Assembly: GCA_964544155.1 (NCBI GenBank)
Contig: CAZJAH010000028.1
Span: 1 to 37,653, forward strand
From: CAZJAH01 sp964544155
GTDB lineage: Bacteria; Bacteroidota; Ignavibacteria; Kapaibacteriales; UBA2268
Direction of reading: 5' to 3'
Length of the DNA stretch: 37,653 nucleotides
The position numbers were made by a program, and so were the translations under genes. Positions 1 through 8,373 of this stretch are shown in pieces (position 1 is the first letter of the stretch; each line of letters starts with the position of its first letter). The notes beneath the pieces were generated by a model, which did not search any database, was not told the origin of the DNA, and worked only from the letters and a program-made list of their open reading frames with translations.

Positions 1-917
<917 letters not shown>

Positions 918-1007
918 AAAATTGAGTTGTTATACTCTACTTCGAAACGTGCCATGGCCAATATTTAATACCTCGTTGTTTTCCATAAAGCTTGTTTTTA
1001 AAAGTCT

Positions 1008-1125
1008 TCTCGGTGGTTATAGCGCAGGGGAAACACCTCTTACCATTCCGAACAGAGTAGTTAAGCCCTGCAGCGCCGATGGTACTGCGTGGGTGACTGC
1101 GTGGAAGAGTAGGTTGCCGCCGAGA
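1008..1125 (+). rRNA. 5S ribosomal RNA
   Basis: A complete 5S gene of about 118 bases lies some 90 bases after the 23S gene. Helix I is formed by TCTCGGTGG at the 5' end (1008-1016) and CCGCCGAGA at the 3' end (1117-1125). The internal CCATTCCGAACAG motif typical of bacterial 5S loop B/helix III is present around 1043-1056. Ends are set by the terminal helix and could shift by one or two bases. Confidence 0.95.
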
Positions 1126-1134
1126 TAATATGTT

Positions 1135-1169
1135 AAAAGCCCGTTTGATTTATTTCATACGGGCTTTTT
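1135..1169 (+). terminator. Intrinsic terminator of the rRNA operon
   Basis: AAAAGCCCGT (1135-1144) pairs with ACGGGCTTTT (1159-1168), with a 14-base loop and a T run, 10 bases after the 5S gene. It ends the rRNA transcript. The A run on its 5' side could also let it act on minus-strand transcripts from the gene ending at 1240. Confidence 0.85.
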
Positions 1170-1239
1170 CTTTATGTATGCTTATTTCTTATCATTCTTT
1201 ATGGTATTAGCCGAACTAAAAAGCCTTTAAAACTGCTGT

Positions 1240-1569
1240 TTAGTCCGAGATTACCTTATAAGTTTTGAATTTAGATGTCATCGGAGATTTGCGTCCTTCT
1301 TCGCGAGCCTTGATTATATCCTCGAAACCGCGTTTATGGCCTTCGCGGAATTCTTCTGATTTTGTCCATGCAGTAAATTGATCTTCGCTGTCCCAATGGC
1401 TCATTATCAGATAATCAGCTCCGTCTTCTTCCGGTTTTAAAACTTCCATAAAGCGGAAACCCGGCATTTTGTCTATAGCTTTTGCCCGGGTGGCAAATAA
1501 TTCCTCGAACCTTTCCTGATAACCGGGTTCGCAGGATATATAATTTATGGCAACAAAAGGTTTGCTCAT
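1240..1569 (-). CDS. Antibiotic-biosynthesis-monooxygenase-fold protein, IsdG/HmoB-like
   Basis: A 109-residue protein with the small ABM ferredoxin-like fold. The pattern around residues 33-78 (MPGFRFMEVL, YLIMSHWDS, FTAWTKSEEF, GH) is that of heme-degrading IsdG/HmoB proteins. Asn9, Trp68 and His78 sit where the IsdG-type Asn-Trp-His triad is expected, with the same 10-residue Trp-His spacing, so heme binding and oxidative opening is plausible. It is probably cytoplasmic, since no signal peptide is visible. GGAG lies about 8 bases before the ATG and fixes the start. It is a single gene with no iron-uptake neighbour. Other ABM proteins act on small aromatics or quinones, so heme as the substrate is inferred from the triad only. 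Confidence 0.8.
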   Translation of the reverse strand: MSKPFVAINYISCEPGYQERFEELFATRAKAIDKMPGFRFMEVLKPEEDGADYLIMSHWDSEDQFTAWTKSEEFREGHKRGFEDIIKAREEGRKSPMTSKFKTYKVISD

Positions 1570-1684
1570 TATTCACTCCAAATTCAATTTGTTATAAAAA
1601 ATCCAGTTGATTTATTATTTAAAAAGTTAGCCGATCCTAACATCGCTAAATTAAATAATAATTATTAATTATCAATGAATGATT

Positions 1685-2728
1685 TTACATTATTCCCAAA
1701 ACAATATAAGCAAAAACAAAAAGAAGCAATATCGTCAAACTTTCCCATCCTATCCTGCCGGGACCGTAGCGCTGACGGTAAAGAAGCCCGAATATCATTA
1801 CTGACATCATTAAAAGCGTAATTGATACAACGAAAAATTCACTATCGGAAATATAATGATAAATGGATCCGCCCCGATAAGCCATATCTGAAAACGAAAC
1901 GCTCAGCACTTCGAATGTATTACCGCCGACTATATTACCTACGGCCAAATTCAGTGAGCCCTGACGTACCGCGGCAATAGAAACTACAAGCTCAGGCATT
2001 GAAGTTGATAAAGCGATGAAAACCGCTCCCACAAACGATTCAGAAATACCTGAGTGCTTTGCAATGCCTATACCTGCATGGGCTACTAAAAATCCGGATA
2101 ATCCTACAATGGCTGCCAGGATGATAAAATTTATCCATATACGCAGATGCGCCTTGTCTGATAGATTTTTAAAATGAGGTATGTCTTCCAGGGTTTCACT
2201 TGTCTGTGCAGGCTTCCACATAGGTGCTTTTTTGGCTTTGGATATGAATTTTGTGCCAAAAATGAAAACTATTATAATCAGCACAGAACCTATATTAATA
2301 CCCCAAAAAGTAAATGCAGGAGCAGCCATGAGTACAAGTATTAACGTAAGCTCGCCTATCAGAAGCATGCCGAGCATTATATTCTGTAGTGAAGCTGAAG
2401 CATGCTCCAGATTTGCTTTGGTATAGAAAATATCAGCTATAGCGAGAAATGCAGTCTGCGCGGCTATGCCGCCAATTGCATTACTTACGGCAAGATGCGA
2501 ATGCCCCTCAAAAGCAGCAGTAACGGAAGCTATCAGGCCGGAAATGGATGTTATCGCTCCAAGCATAATTGCGCCGAAAAGCGCTTCCCCAACCTTCGTG
2601 AGGTCAGCTAATTTATCGGCGGCACTCGTCAGTTTTGTGCCGGCTAATAGAATTACTGCCGTAAATACCAGAAAAAATATCAGCCCGGTCGTCAGCGATG
2701 ATTCGATATAGTTAATAAACTCTGTCAC
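1685..2728 (-). CDS. CaCA-family (Na+/Ca2+ exchanger-like) cation antiporter
   Basis: A 347-residue integral membrane protein with about ten hydrophobic segments and two inverted alpha repeats, typical of the YrbG/NCX superfamily. Repeat 2 is classical (STSMPELVVSIAAVRQG, then AVGNIVGGNTFE), including the ion-binding Glu of the PEL motif. Repeat 1 is not: the TSxPEL position reads TSISGL, and the GSNIFN position reads GGIAAQ, so the expected acidic and amide ligands are missing in that half. In repeat 2 the usual GSN serine is Gly and the last ligand is Glu. The ion carried may therefore differ from Ca2+. The start is GTG at 2726-2728; no good Shine-Dalgarno site is visible, but the next in-frame Met is inside repeat 1. 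It stands alone. Confidence 0.82.
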   Translation of the reverse strand: MTEFINYIESSLTTGLIFFLVFTAVILLAGTKLTSAADKLADLTKVGEALFGAIMLGAITSISGLIASVTAAFEGHSHLAVSNAIGGIAAQTAFLAIADIFYTKANLEHASASLQNIMLGMLLIGELTLILVLMAAPAFTFWGINIGSVLIIIVFIFGTKFISKAKKAPMWKPAQTSETLEDIPHFKNLSDKAHLRIWINFIILAAIVGLSGFLVAHAGIGIAKHSGISESFVGAVFIALSTSMPELVVSIAAVRQGSLNLAVGNIVGGNTFEVLSVSFSDMAYRGGSIYHYISDSEFFVVSITLLMMSVMIFGLLYRQRYGPGRIGWESLTILLLFVFAYIVLGIM

Positions 2729-3086
2729 AGATTAATTTAGACTATGAGCAGAAAGCATTATTTTATTATTAATAAACAAAGCTGCTAAATTTGCGGCCCC
2801 GGCATTATTGAGAATTAATTGGCGATAATCTTCTCGCATAAGCTTTTCATAAAAAAATATCAAATGCAGCAAGGCCGATTTCATGTAAGCATGAATACAT
2901 CATCTTGGAATCATATAAGGATGCTTTTAGCTTCTTGAATTCATATAAGGAATCTTTTAGATGATAGTTTGAATATATTGAAAAAAAGAGAAATCAGCCG
3001 CAAATAATAATTTATGAAAGATATAATAAGAAAACTATAAAATGGGAGACAATTTGGAAATTACACGTCATCCATAGTGTAAAGAA
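2729..3086. other. Intergenic region without a gene
   Basis: About 360 bases of AT-rich sequence between two minus-strand genes. It contains a short tandem repeat, listed separately, and no coding frame that I can support. It would hold the promoter of the exchanger gene, but no clear promoter was found. Confidence 0.6.
2901..2960. repeat. 30-bp imperfect tandem repeat, two copies
   Basis: Units 2901-2930 and 2931-2960 share the core TCATATAAGG and the end CTTTTAG, and differ at a few positions. A weaker third copy may precede them at about 2881-2900 (TCATGTAAGC). They lie 170-230 bases upstream of the exchanger start. Function unknown: possibly replication slippage or repeated regulator sites. 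Confidence 0.6.
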
Positions 3087-3107
3087 GGCCGTTCAAATTG
3101 AACGGCC
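3087..3107 (-). terminator. Perfect stem-loop after the NYN gene, possible terminator
   Basis: GGCCGTTCAA and TTGAACGGCC form a 10-bp perfect inverted repeat around one central base, 30 bases past the stop of the NYN gene. On the minus strand it is followed only by TTCTTTAC, a weak U tract, so it may be a terminator or only an mRNA-end hairpin. Confidence 0.5.
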
Positions 3108-3136
3108 ATCAATATTATTTTTTTAAGTGTAAAAAT

Positions 3137-4093
3137 TTAAAAATCTATTAGTTCTACATCAGTGGCTATATCTTCGCCGCGCTCATTTTTCGTGATGCGG
3201 AAACGCACTTTGTCGTATGGCTGCAGCTCTTCGAAGTCAGCGTTTACCACGCTGTCGTAATGGAAAAAGAGGTTGTTCGGCGGATACTTAATAAAACCAT
3301 ACCCGTCTTTAATTGAAAAGATATCGCTTTCGTGATGAGTTTGATCTTTTTCATAATGTTTGGGTTCTCTGTCTAAATCTTTCGAATGCCCTCCTGAGCC
3401 ATTATTAGTGTTGTTGTTATGGTATGGGCTGTGGGGTACAAATAAGTTATTAATCATGAATTTATCTTTTTCCAGCCTGTTTTCGATTACTTCATGCATG
3501 GATATCGGAAAAGTAACCTGTTCGAGCAAGTCCTGGGAAGTACGTGTTTTGCGGGCTATTCCATAATCATCTGTATATTCAAAATCCCAAGAAAGCAGCA
3601 TTACCGAGGTGCCTAATGTATTTACCTTTCTGACAAGTGGTACATAATCGCCGTCGCCTGCTATCAATACCAGTACATCGTAATTCTTATATGCGGTTAA
3701 TTCATAAGCTTCGAGTGCCAGCCAAACATCAATGCCTTTTTCTTCCTTATGGCCCTGGACTGTTTTGACAGGCAGATAATGAGTTGTAACATTTTCCGCC
3801 ATCAATATATCGTCGAATACCCGGTCGTAATAAAGCAAATTTCCTTTCTGGCTGGCCTCCCTGGCATTGAGCCTACCCCTGAAATAGTGCGAATCGACGA
3901 TTTGGCAGTGCCTTGAGCTGATTCCTTCTCCGAGTAATTCGGCTACTTTTTGCTTAATAAAATGATGAATTCCTGCAATGCTTATGCGCGATTTTCTTTC
4001 GTGGAAATAATAATAATAATTGCTTACATGATATAAATAATTTCCATCATAAAAAACGCCTACTCTAACTAATTTATTATTTTTAAAGGACAT
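3137..4093 (-). CDS. NYN-domain (LabA/DUF88-type) nuclease with C-terminal cold-shock-like domain
   Basis: A 318-residue cytoplasmic protein. Residues 8-200 form a NYN (PIN-like) domain: VFYDGNYL gives Asp16 and Asn18, EKGIDVWLALEA gives Asp122, and IAGDGDYVPLV gives Asp147 and Asp149. These are the acidic metal ligands expected of this ribonuclease family. Residues ~205-255 are a low-complexity, Asn/His/Gly-rich linker. Residues 258-318 look like an OB-fold cold-shock domain, with RNP1-like GYGFIKY and RNP2-like NLFFHY. Together they suggest an RNA-binding ribonuclease. This pairing is known from NYN proteins of Bacteroidota-related bacteria, from memory. It stands alone. The ATG at 4093 begins directly before the domain. 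Confidence 0.85.
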   Translation of the reverse strand: MSFKNNKLVRVGVFYDGNYLYHVSNYYYYFHERKSRISIAGIHHFIKQKVAELLGEGISSRHCQIVDSHYFRGRLNAREASQKGNLLYYDRVFDDILMAENVTTHYLPVKTVQGHKEEKGIDVWLALEAYELTAYKNYDVLVLIAGDGDYVPLVRKVNTLGTSVMLLSWDFEYTDDYGIARKTRTSQDLLEQVTFPISMHEVIENRLEKDKFMINNLFVPHSPYHNNNTNNGSGGHSKDLDREPKHYEKDQTHHESDIFSIKDGYGFIKYPPNNLFFHYDSVVNADFEELQPYDKVRFRITKNERGEDIATDVELIDF

Positions 4094-4201
4094 ATAAAGA
4101 TATTTAATAAAATTATTTAAAAAAATACAGTTTAATTGATATCACAGAGAATATAATAAATAATAGGCAAATAAAGAAGTTATATTATTTTGAAAAAAAT
4201 A

Positions 4202-4238
4202 TAATAAAAAACTCTCCTGAATTTTCATTCAGGAGAGC
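4202..4238 (-). terminator. Intrinsic terminator of the lipoprotein gene
   Basis: CTCTCCTGAAT (4212-4222) pairs perfectly with ATTCAGGAGAG (4227-4237) around a 4-base loop. On the minus strand it is followed by TTTTTTATTAT. It lies about 30 bases past the stop of the gene at 4266-4931. Confidence 0.88.
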
Positions 4239-4265
4239 AGGCCTGAGCTTATGGCTTATTATAAA

Positions 4266-4931
4266 TTATTTCGTCTGAATCTGCTCCAGCTCTCCGCATG
4301 ATATCGGTATTGTAATATTAGCCGGTACATCAGGCAATGACTGCACACTTTCTGCTAAGGTTGTATCCTCTGCTACTCCGTGTACATAAAGTACAAAATT
4401 ATTAAAGTTGACGGTATCGATTCCGAATTTTTCTTTAACGGCCGCATCAAGATCGGATTTCATAAACCTGCCTTCATAGCGCATATTGCCACGGTTATCA
4501 GCAATTGGATAGGATTCGTTATGAATTTCGAGCGTAACCGGCTCTGAATGAAGCGGTATCATAGTGATGCCGGAATAGTCACGTGTTTCGATAAGGTCTA
4601 TTACACCGTCGTCGTTCTTGTCTGCTTCGTCCGGGGCACATTGTGCTTCGCTACCGTCTTCGAACCCATGAAGATGCATCAGATGCATTATACCGGGGTA
4701 AGCGTCATTGACCTCACCGACTACAATTACAGTGTCATCCCTTTGTGTGAATGTAAAACTGCCTCTTGTTTCCATTCCGTTATTAGCTTCTGTATTCAGG
4801 GGGCTCAGTAAAGTTTCGTAAACTACAATATCTACCGTTTCTTCTACAGTATCCTGCTCGCAGCCTGCAAAAAATAAGGGGAATAAAAGAGCTGCTATTA
4901 ATAATCTAAAACCCGATTTTTTCATGATCAT
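4266..4931 (-). CDS. Lipoprotein of unknown function with His-rich motif and EF-hand-like loop
   Basis: A 221-residue predicted lipoprotein. A hydrophobic signal ends in FFAGC, making Cys24 the likely lipidation site. The mature part has a His/Met motif HLMHLHGF (83-90), then Cys98, then DKNDDGVIDLIE (104-115), which fits the 12-residue EF-hand/dockerin calcium loop with Asp, Asn, Asp, Asp and Glu at positions 1, 3, 5, 9 and 12. Later segments include a YVHGV motif and a second Cys (212). The His-rich strand resembles the metal site of Cu/Zn superoxide dismutase or CHRD-type beta-sandwich proteins, but SOD activity is not claimed. It may bind copper and calcium at the cell envelope. It is a single gene with its own terminator. 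A second in-frame ATG lies two codons downstream of the chosen start. Confidence 0.7.
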   Translation of the reverse strand: MIMKKSGFRLLIAALLFPLFFAGCEQDTVEETVDIVVYETLLSPLNTEANNGMETRGSFTFTQRDDTVIVVGEVNDAYPGIMHLMHLHGFEDGSEAQCAPDEADKNDDGVIDLIETRDYSGITMIPLHSEPVTLEIHNESYPIADNRGNMRYEGRFMKSDLDAAVKEKFGIDTVNFNNFVLYVHGVAEDTTLAESVQSLPDVPANITIPISCGELEQIQTK

Positions 4932-5025
4932 AGGACTTCTCTGTAATGTGCAACATTATTATTAGTAAATTTACGCACGAAAAACATTAATGAATATTAT
5001 ATCAATAATGAAAATTATTTAATTA

Positions 5026-5469
5026 TCAGAGCTTTGACATTGTATATTTGTCCAGGCCGGTACCCCAGCCGTTTTTTTTAATTTCCAAAATAGAAAATCC
5101 CATTTTTTGGTAAAATTCAAAAGTCTTATTTGATGTGCGGCAAAGGATGCTGTAGCCAGGGAATTTCTCTTCTATGATCTCTAAGCGGTATAGAGTAAGT
5201 TTTCTGCCATAGCCTTTCTTATGGCTGCTTAAACCGATCATGCCCCATGCAAGGCCCGCCTCTTTATTCTCATGATCAACAAAATACCCGCCGCAGCCTG
5301 TGGCCGCTAAATTATCGAACATTACAAAGTAGGTGTTTTCGCCCGGCCCGTTAATCCAGTAAAGAAATTCCTGCTCTTCGCGAGGATCGAAGTATTCAGG
5401 AATATTGCTCCTGAAAATACTCAGGCAGGCCGGTTCATACTTTTTAGAATATGGAATAAACCCGATCAT
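5026..5469 (-). CDS. GNAT-family N-acetyltransferase
   Basis: A 147-residue single-domain acetyltransferase. The acetyl-CoA pyrophosphate-binding segment is SHKKGYGRKL (82-91), matching the GNAT R/Q-x-x-G-x-G/A motif. It is followed by the motif-B segment RTSNKTFEFYQKMGF (111-125), typical of the family's C-terminal half. The substrate cannot be told from the sequence. Its start overlaps the end of the NmrA-like gene by 4 bases (ATGA type), so it is translationally coupled as the last gene of a three-gene operon. Cytoplasmic. Confidence 0.85.
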   Translation of the reverse strand: MIGFIPYSKKYEPACLSIFRSNIPEYFDPREEQEFLYWINGPGENTYFVMFDNLAATGCGGYFVDHENKEAGLAWGMIGLSSHKKGYGRKLTLYRLEIIEEKFPGYSILCRTSNKTFEFYQKMGFSILEIKKNGWGTGLDKYTMSKL

Positions 5470-6341
5470 CTAAGGAACTTTTCCTTTTCTCTTTTTATGA
5501 AATCATCTAATGTTATGGGATTTTTACCTGTAATTGATTTGAGATCGTCACTCAGTGGAGATTGGCTTTGTATCCTGGGCAGAAAATGTATCATCATCAT
5601 CACAATGATCTTAGCTCTGGGTATATCCTGCTTTTTCTTCATTCGATAGTAGCGTATCAGCCCGGGGCTTTCGTATTCAATTTTTCTTCCGGTAATATCT
5701 GATATCATTCCGGCCACCTCATTAAAATTAATCTGTTCTGTGCCTGTGAGGTTATAAACCTTTTCTGAATGTTTATCAAAATCCATAAGTATACGAGCTG
5801 ATGCCTGGCCTATATCCATTCCGTCTATCCAGTTGAATTTGGCGTCTCCGGCGGGTATTATGATCTTGTTTTTTGCCTGAATATCGTCTATCAGCTCATT
5901 AGTAAGGTTTTGCATAAAATAACCGGGCCGCAGGAACACATAGGGTATGCCCGATTCTTCAATCAGGATTTCAATCTTGCGGTGGGGGATCACTTTACTT
6001 TTTTCTGCGCCTTGAACAGAGAGGAAAACAATACCTCTGACTCCGGCATCCTTCGCGCATTTGACAAGAGGTGAAAAATCCTTCTGCACATTGGAAATAT
6101 GCGGCGGCCGCAACAGGTACATAAGGCTTATGCCATCCAGGGCTGACTCGAATGTTGAGGGATCTTCAAAATCGAACTGACAGTAATTAAGTGTTTCAAA
6201 TTCGGACAGTTTTTCTTTTGCTTGATCGATTTTTCTCACTCCGGCGATTATTTCATCATTGCCTCCGAAATCAACCAGAGGCCTGATGGTATAATACCCG
6301 CTTGTGCCTGTAGCTCCTGTAATTAGAATTCTTTCCGGCAT
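5466..6341 (-). CDS. NmrA-like NAD(P)-binding protein (atypical SDR)
   Basis: A 291-residue Rossmann-fold protein. The dinucleotide motif GATGTSG (9-15) follows the first strand, and FDFEDPSTFESAL, then HRKIEILIEESGIPYVFLRP, are the order seen in NmrA/quinone-oxidoreductase-2-like atypical short-chain dehydrogenases. Such proteins are NAD(P)H sensors or quinone/aldehyde reductases; there is no clear Tyr-x3-Lys catalytic pair, so a reductase role is uncertain. It is the middle gene of an operon: 8 bases after the VOC gene and overlapping the GNAT gene. Cytoplasmic. Confidence 0.82.
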   Translation of the reverse strand: MPERILITGATGTSGYYTIRPLVDFGGNDEIIAGVRKIDQAKEKLSEFETLNYCQFDFEDPSTFESALDGISLMYLLRPPHISNVQKDFSPLVKCAKDAGVRGIVFLSVQGAEKSKVIPHRKIEILIEESGIPYVFLRPGYFMQNLTNELIDDIQAKNKIIIPAGDAKFNWIDGMDIGQASARILMDFDKHSEKVYNLTGTEQINFNEVAGMISDITGRKIEYESPGLIRYYRMKKKQDIPRAKIIVMMMIHFLPRIQSQSPLSDDLKSITGKNPITLDDFIKREKEKFLR

Positions 6342-6349
6342 AAATAAGA

Positions 6350-6775
6350 TTAACCTTTATCAGATCTGTTGTTATAATCATTGTCAAACTCTGTATCTAC
6401 AGGTTCCCATAGCTCTATCTTATTACCTTCGGGGTCCATCACATGGGCGAACTTTCCATATTCGAATTCCTGAATATTGCCGATCACCTTTATGCCTTTA
6501 GCTTTCAGGGATTCCACTAAATCTTCAATATTAGTAACTCTGTAATTTATCATAAATTCTTTTTCCGAAGGCTGTAAATAGTCACTATCCTTTGAAAAAG
6601 TACTCCATTGCAGATAAGCTTTTTTATCGGGGTTCTCAGCTTCTCTGAACTGGAACATGGCGCCGTATTCATTTGTACTAATGTCGAAATTTTCGGCGTA
6701 CCAGTTCCTAAGACCGACCGGGTCATCGCATTTAAAGAATATACCACCGATGCCGGTAATTTTGCCTTTAGCCAT
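6350..6775 (-). CDS. VOC-superfamily (glyoxalase/bleomycin-resistance-like) protein
   Basis: A 141-residue protein with the paired beta-alpha-beta-beta-beta modules of the vicinal oxygen chelate fold. The N-terminal module is GGIFFKCDDPVGLRNWYAEN (14-33). The C-terminal module ends in MDPEGNKIELWEP (112-124), the usual closing strand with its metal-ligand Glu. The usual first-strand His is replaced (IFFKC), so metal binding may be absent or altered. AAGGAG about 10 bases upstream supports the start. First gene of the VOC-NmrA-GNAT operon. Reaction unknown; a small-molecule binding or detoxifying enzyme is likely. Confidence 0.82.
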   Translation of the reverse strand: MAKGKITGIGGIFFKCDDPVGLRNWYAENFDISTNEYGAMFQFREAENPDKKAYLQWSTFSKDSDYLQPSEKEFMINYRVTNIEDLVESLKAKGIKVIGNIQEFEYGKFAHVMDPEGNKIELWEPVDTEFDNDYNNRSDKG

Positions 6776-7234
6776 TTATGCTTACTCCTTTATAAAATAT
6801 CAATACTTTGCTATACATTCCGGTTAAATATCTATAGTCGTTTGTATGCCTTTTTGCCTGTAAATTTCTTTTTTCTTTTATTTGCTAGCCTGTGCGCTAA
6901 TATTTTTATTTCCGGAATTACTGGCTACCGGAAAATCAGCGGCCTTATTAGCGACAGAGTTTTTAAGAAAAAAGCCATTTTACTTCGGGAATATTAAATT
7001 TGTTCTGCCTTAGGGCGAGGCCTTGCTTCTGAGCTTTATACCTTTCCTTACCCAATCCGGTATATTGCTTAAAGAATAGATCTGCTCTGCAAGAAAGAAT
7101 CATATAGCCGAAGCAGTTGATCTCGTAAAATCCAGGTAATCATAATCGTGATTTTTGTCGATAGATGAGATTCCGGAAATTTAATGATTATTTTTGGCCT
7201 ATATTTATAACTTCTAAAAAATTTGGCAAACTTC
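6776..7234. other. Intergenic region without a supported gene
   Basis: About 460 bases. One inverted repeat, TTTCCGG (6909-6915) with CCGGAAA (6928-6934), has a 12-base loop but no T run on either strand. A 74-codon frame at 7069-7293 on the minus strand overlaps the next gene and has no family resemblance. It could be decayed sequence. Confidence 0.5.
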
Positions 7235-7744
7235 TCAGAGATAAGTTCTGTCAAATTCGGTATCAGTTTCAAGTTTTTTTCTGAAAAATACAAAAAATGC
7301 CAGGATAAGGGAAAATATCATCATGCCTAAATACAATTGAAGGTAAATAAGCAGGAAAATGTCACTGAAAAAAGTCCAGCCCGGAAATTTTAAGGCAAGT
7401 ATTTCATTGGCTCTAATCAGCTTACTGATGGCTAAAGTGCCAATAAGAACCGAATCAGCGGTCAAAATAGCAGTGATTAAATGAGAAGCCTTTTTGAGTT
7501 TTGCGAGAAAGAGTCCGTAAAGTAAATAAAGAAATCCGACACCCGCTGCAAAAGGGAGGAAATCATCGAGAGATGCAAGTATTCTCATAAATTGTTTGAA
7601 AGCAGGATCGGCGGGATCCGCGCTGAATTTAATATATAAAGTACCGGTATGATAAAAATTAATAAAAGTTCCAAATAATATAAAAAAGCCGAATCCCGCC
7701 AGAATCCATCTTAAATTATCATATATAATCCGTACCGGCCTCAT
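7235..7744 (-). CDS. Four-helix integral membrane protein, unknown function
   Basis: A 169-residue protein with four hydrophobic segments, at about residues 12-32, 60-80, 86-106 and 128-152, joined by short charged loops and ending in a charged tail. No family motif is recognised. The short gap (5 bases) to the barrel-protein gene upstream on the same strand suggests co-transcription. Function unknown; an inner-membrane accessory protein is all the sequence supports. Confidence 0.6.
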   Translation of the reverse strand: MRPVRIIYDNLRWILAGFGFFILFGTFINFYHTGTLYIKFSADPADPAFKQFMRILASLDDFLPFAAGVGFLYLLYGLFLAKLKKASHLITAILTADSVLIGTLAISKLIRANEILALKFPGWTFFSDIFLLIYLQLYLGMMIFSLILAFFVFFRKKLETDTEFDRTYL

Positions 7745-7749
7745 TCAAT

Positions 7750-8238
7750 TTAGAAATATACTGCCATATATACAGCGGCTTCAGTATGAATCGTTAAGCC
7801 ATTGTATTGTGGAGAATGGTCGTCGGGGTTAATGATATTTAATTGGGCTTCTACGCCGGCAGAGAAGTTATTATTGAAAAAATATTCCCCGCCGAAAACA
7901 CCGCCTATCAGCAGGTCCATGGTTGAATCCCCCTCATCAGGTGAAGTATTTTCAACAGCCAGCCTAAATCCGGCGTAGGGCTTTATTTCATCTTCCCTGA
8001 AATGAAATCGAAGAGCTCCGCCAAGTCCCAGTTCCGTGCCTATATCTTCTTCGGAATAAAAGCCGAGATGCGGTATAAATGATATTGATTCACTGAACCA
8101 GATAGGAACACCAACGGTATATTGCTGTGTTTGGATTGATGCCATCAAACCAACCTGGCCATCGACACTAACCAGTGTCTGAGATTTCGCTGTCGAAAAG
8201 GCGAAAATCGCGAACAAAAGCACTAATAGTTTTTTCAT
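7750..8238 (-). CDS. Small outer-membrane beta-barrel-like protein
   Basis: About 162 residues from the ATG at 8236-8238. GGAGG lies 5-6 bases before it and it starts a clear signal peptide (MKKLLVLLFAIFAFSTAKSQ), so I prefer it to a longer frame that opens at 8334. The mature part has alternating, Gly- and aromatic-rich strands (LGLGGALRFHF, IKPYAGFRLAVE, LLIGGVFGGEYFF, FSAGVEAQLNI) and ends in an aromatic residue (VYMAVYF), as in small outer-membrane barrels. It has no recognised family. It is probably the first gene of a pair with the membrane protein at 7235-7744. Confidence 0.68.
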   Translation of the reverse strand: MKKLLVLLFAIFAFSTAKSQTLVSVDGQVGLMASIQTQQYTVGVPIWFSESISFIPHLGFYSEEDIGTELGLGGALRFHFREDEIKPYAGFRLAVENTSPDEGDSTMDLLIGGVFGGEYFFNNNFSAGVEAQLNIINPDDHSPQYNGLTIHTEAAVYMAVYF

Positions 8239-8373
8239 AAAGCCTCCAATAAAACAAAAAAGTTCATTTAGCCAAACTGAAGTTATCAGTGTGGATCGTG
8301 TATTAAAACGTATAACCAGGGGCAATATTAACAATAATTAATGAAAAATTAAAATAATTATTTATTTATGAAT

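Noticed and set aside
7069..7293. 74-codon minus-strand frame
   Set aside because: It overlaps the membrane-protein gene and shows no signal, motif or ribosome site.
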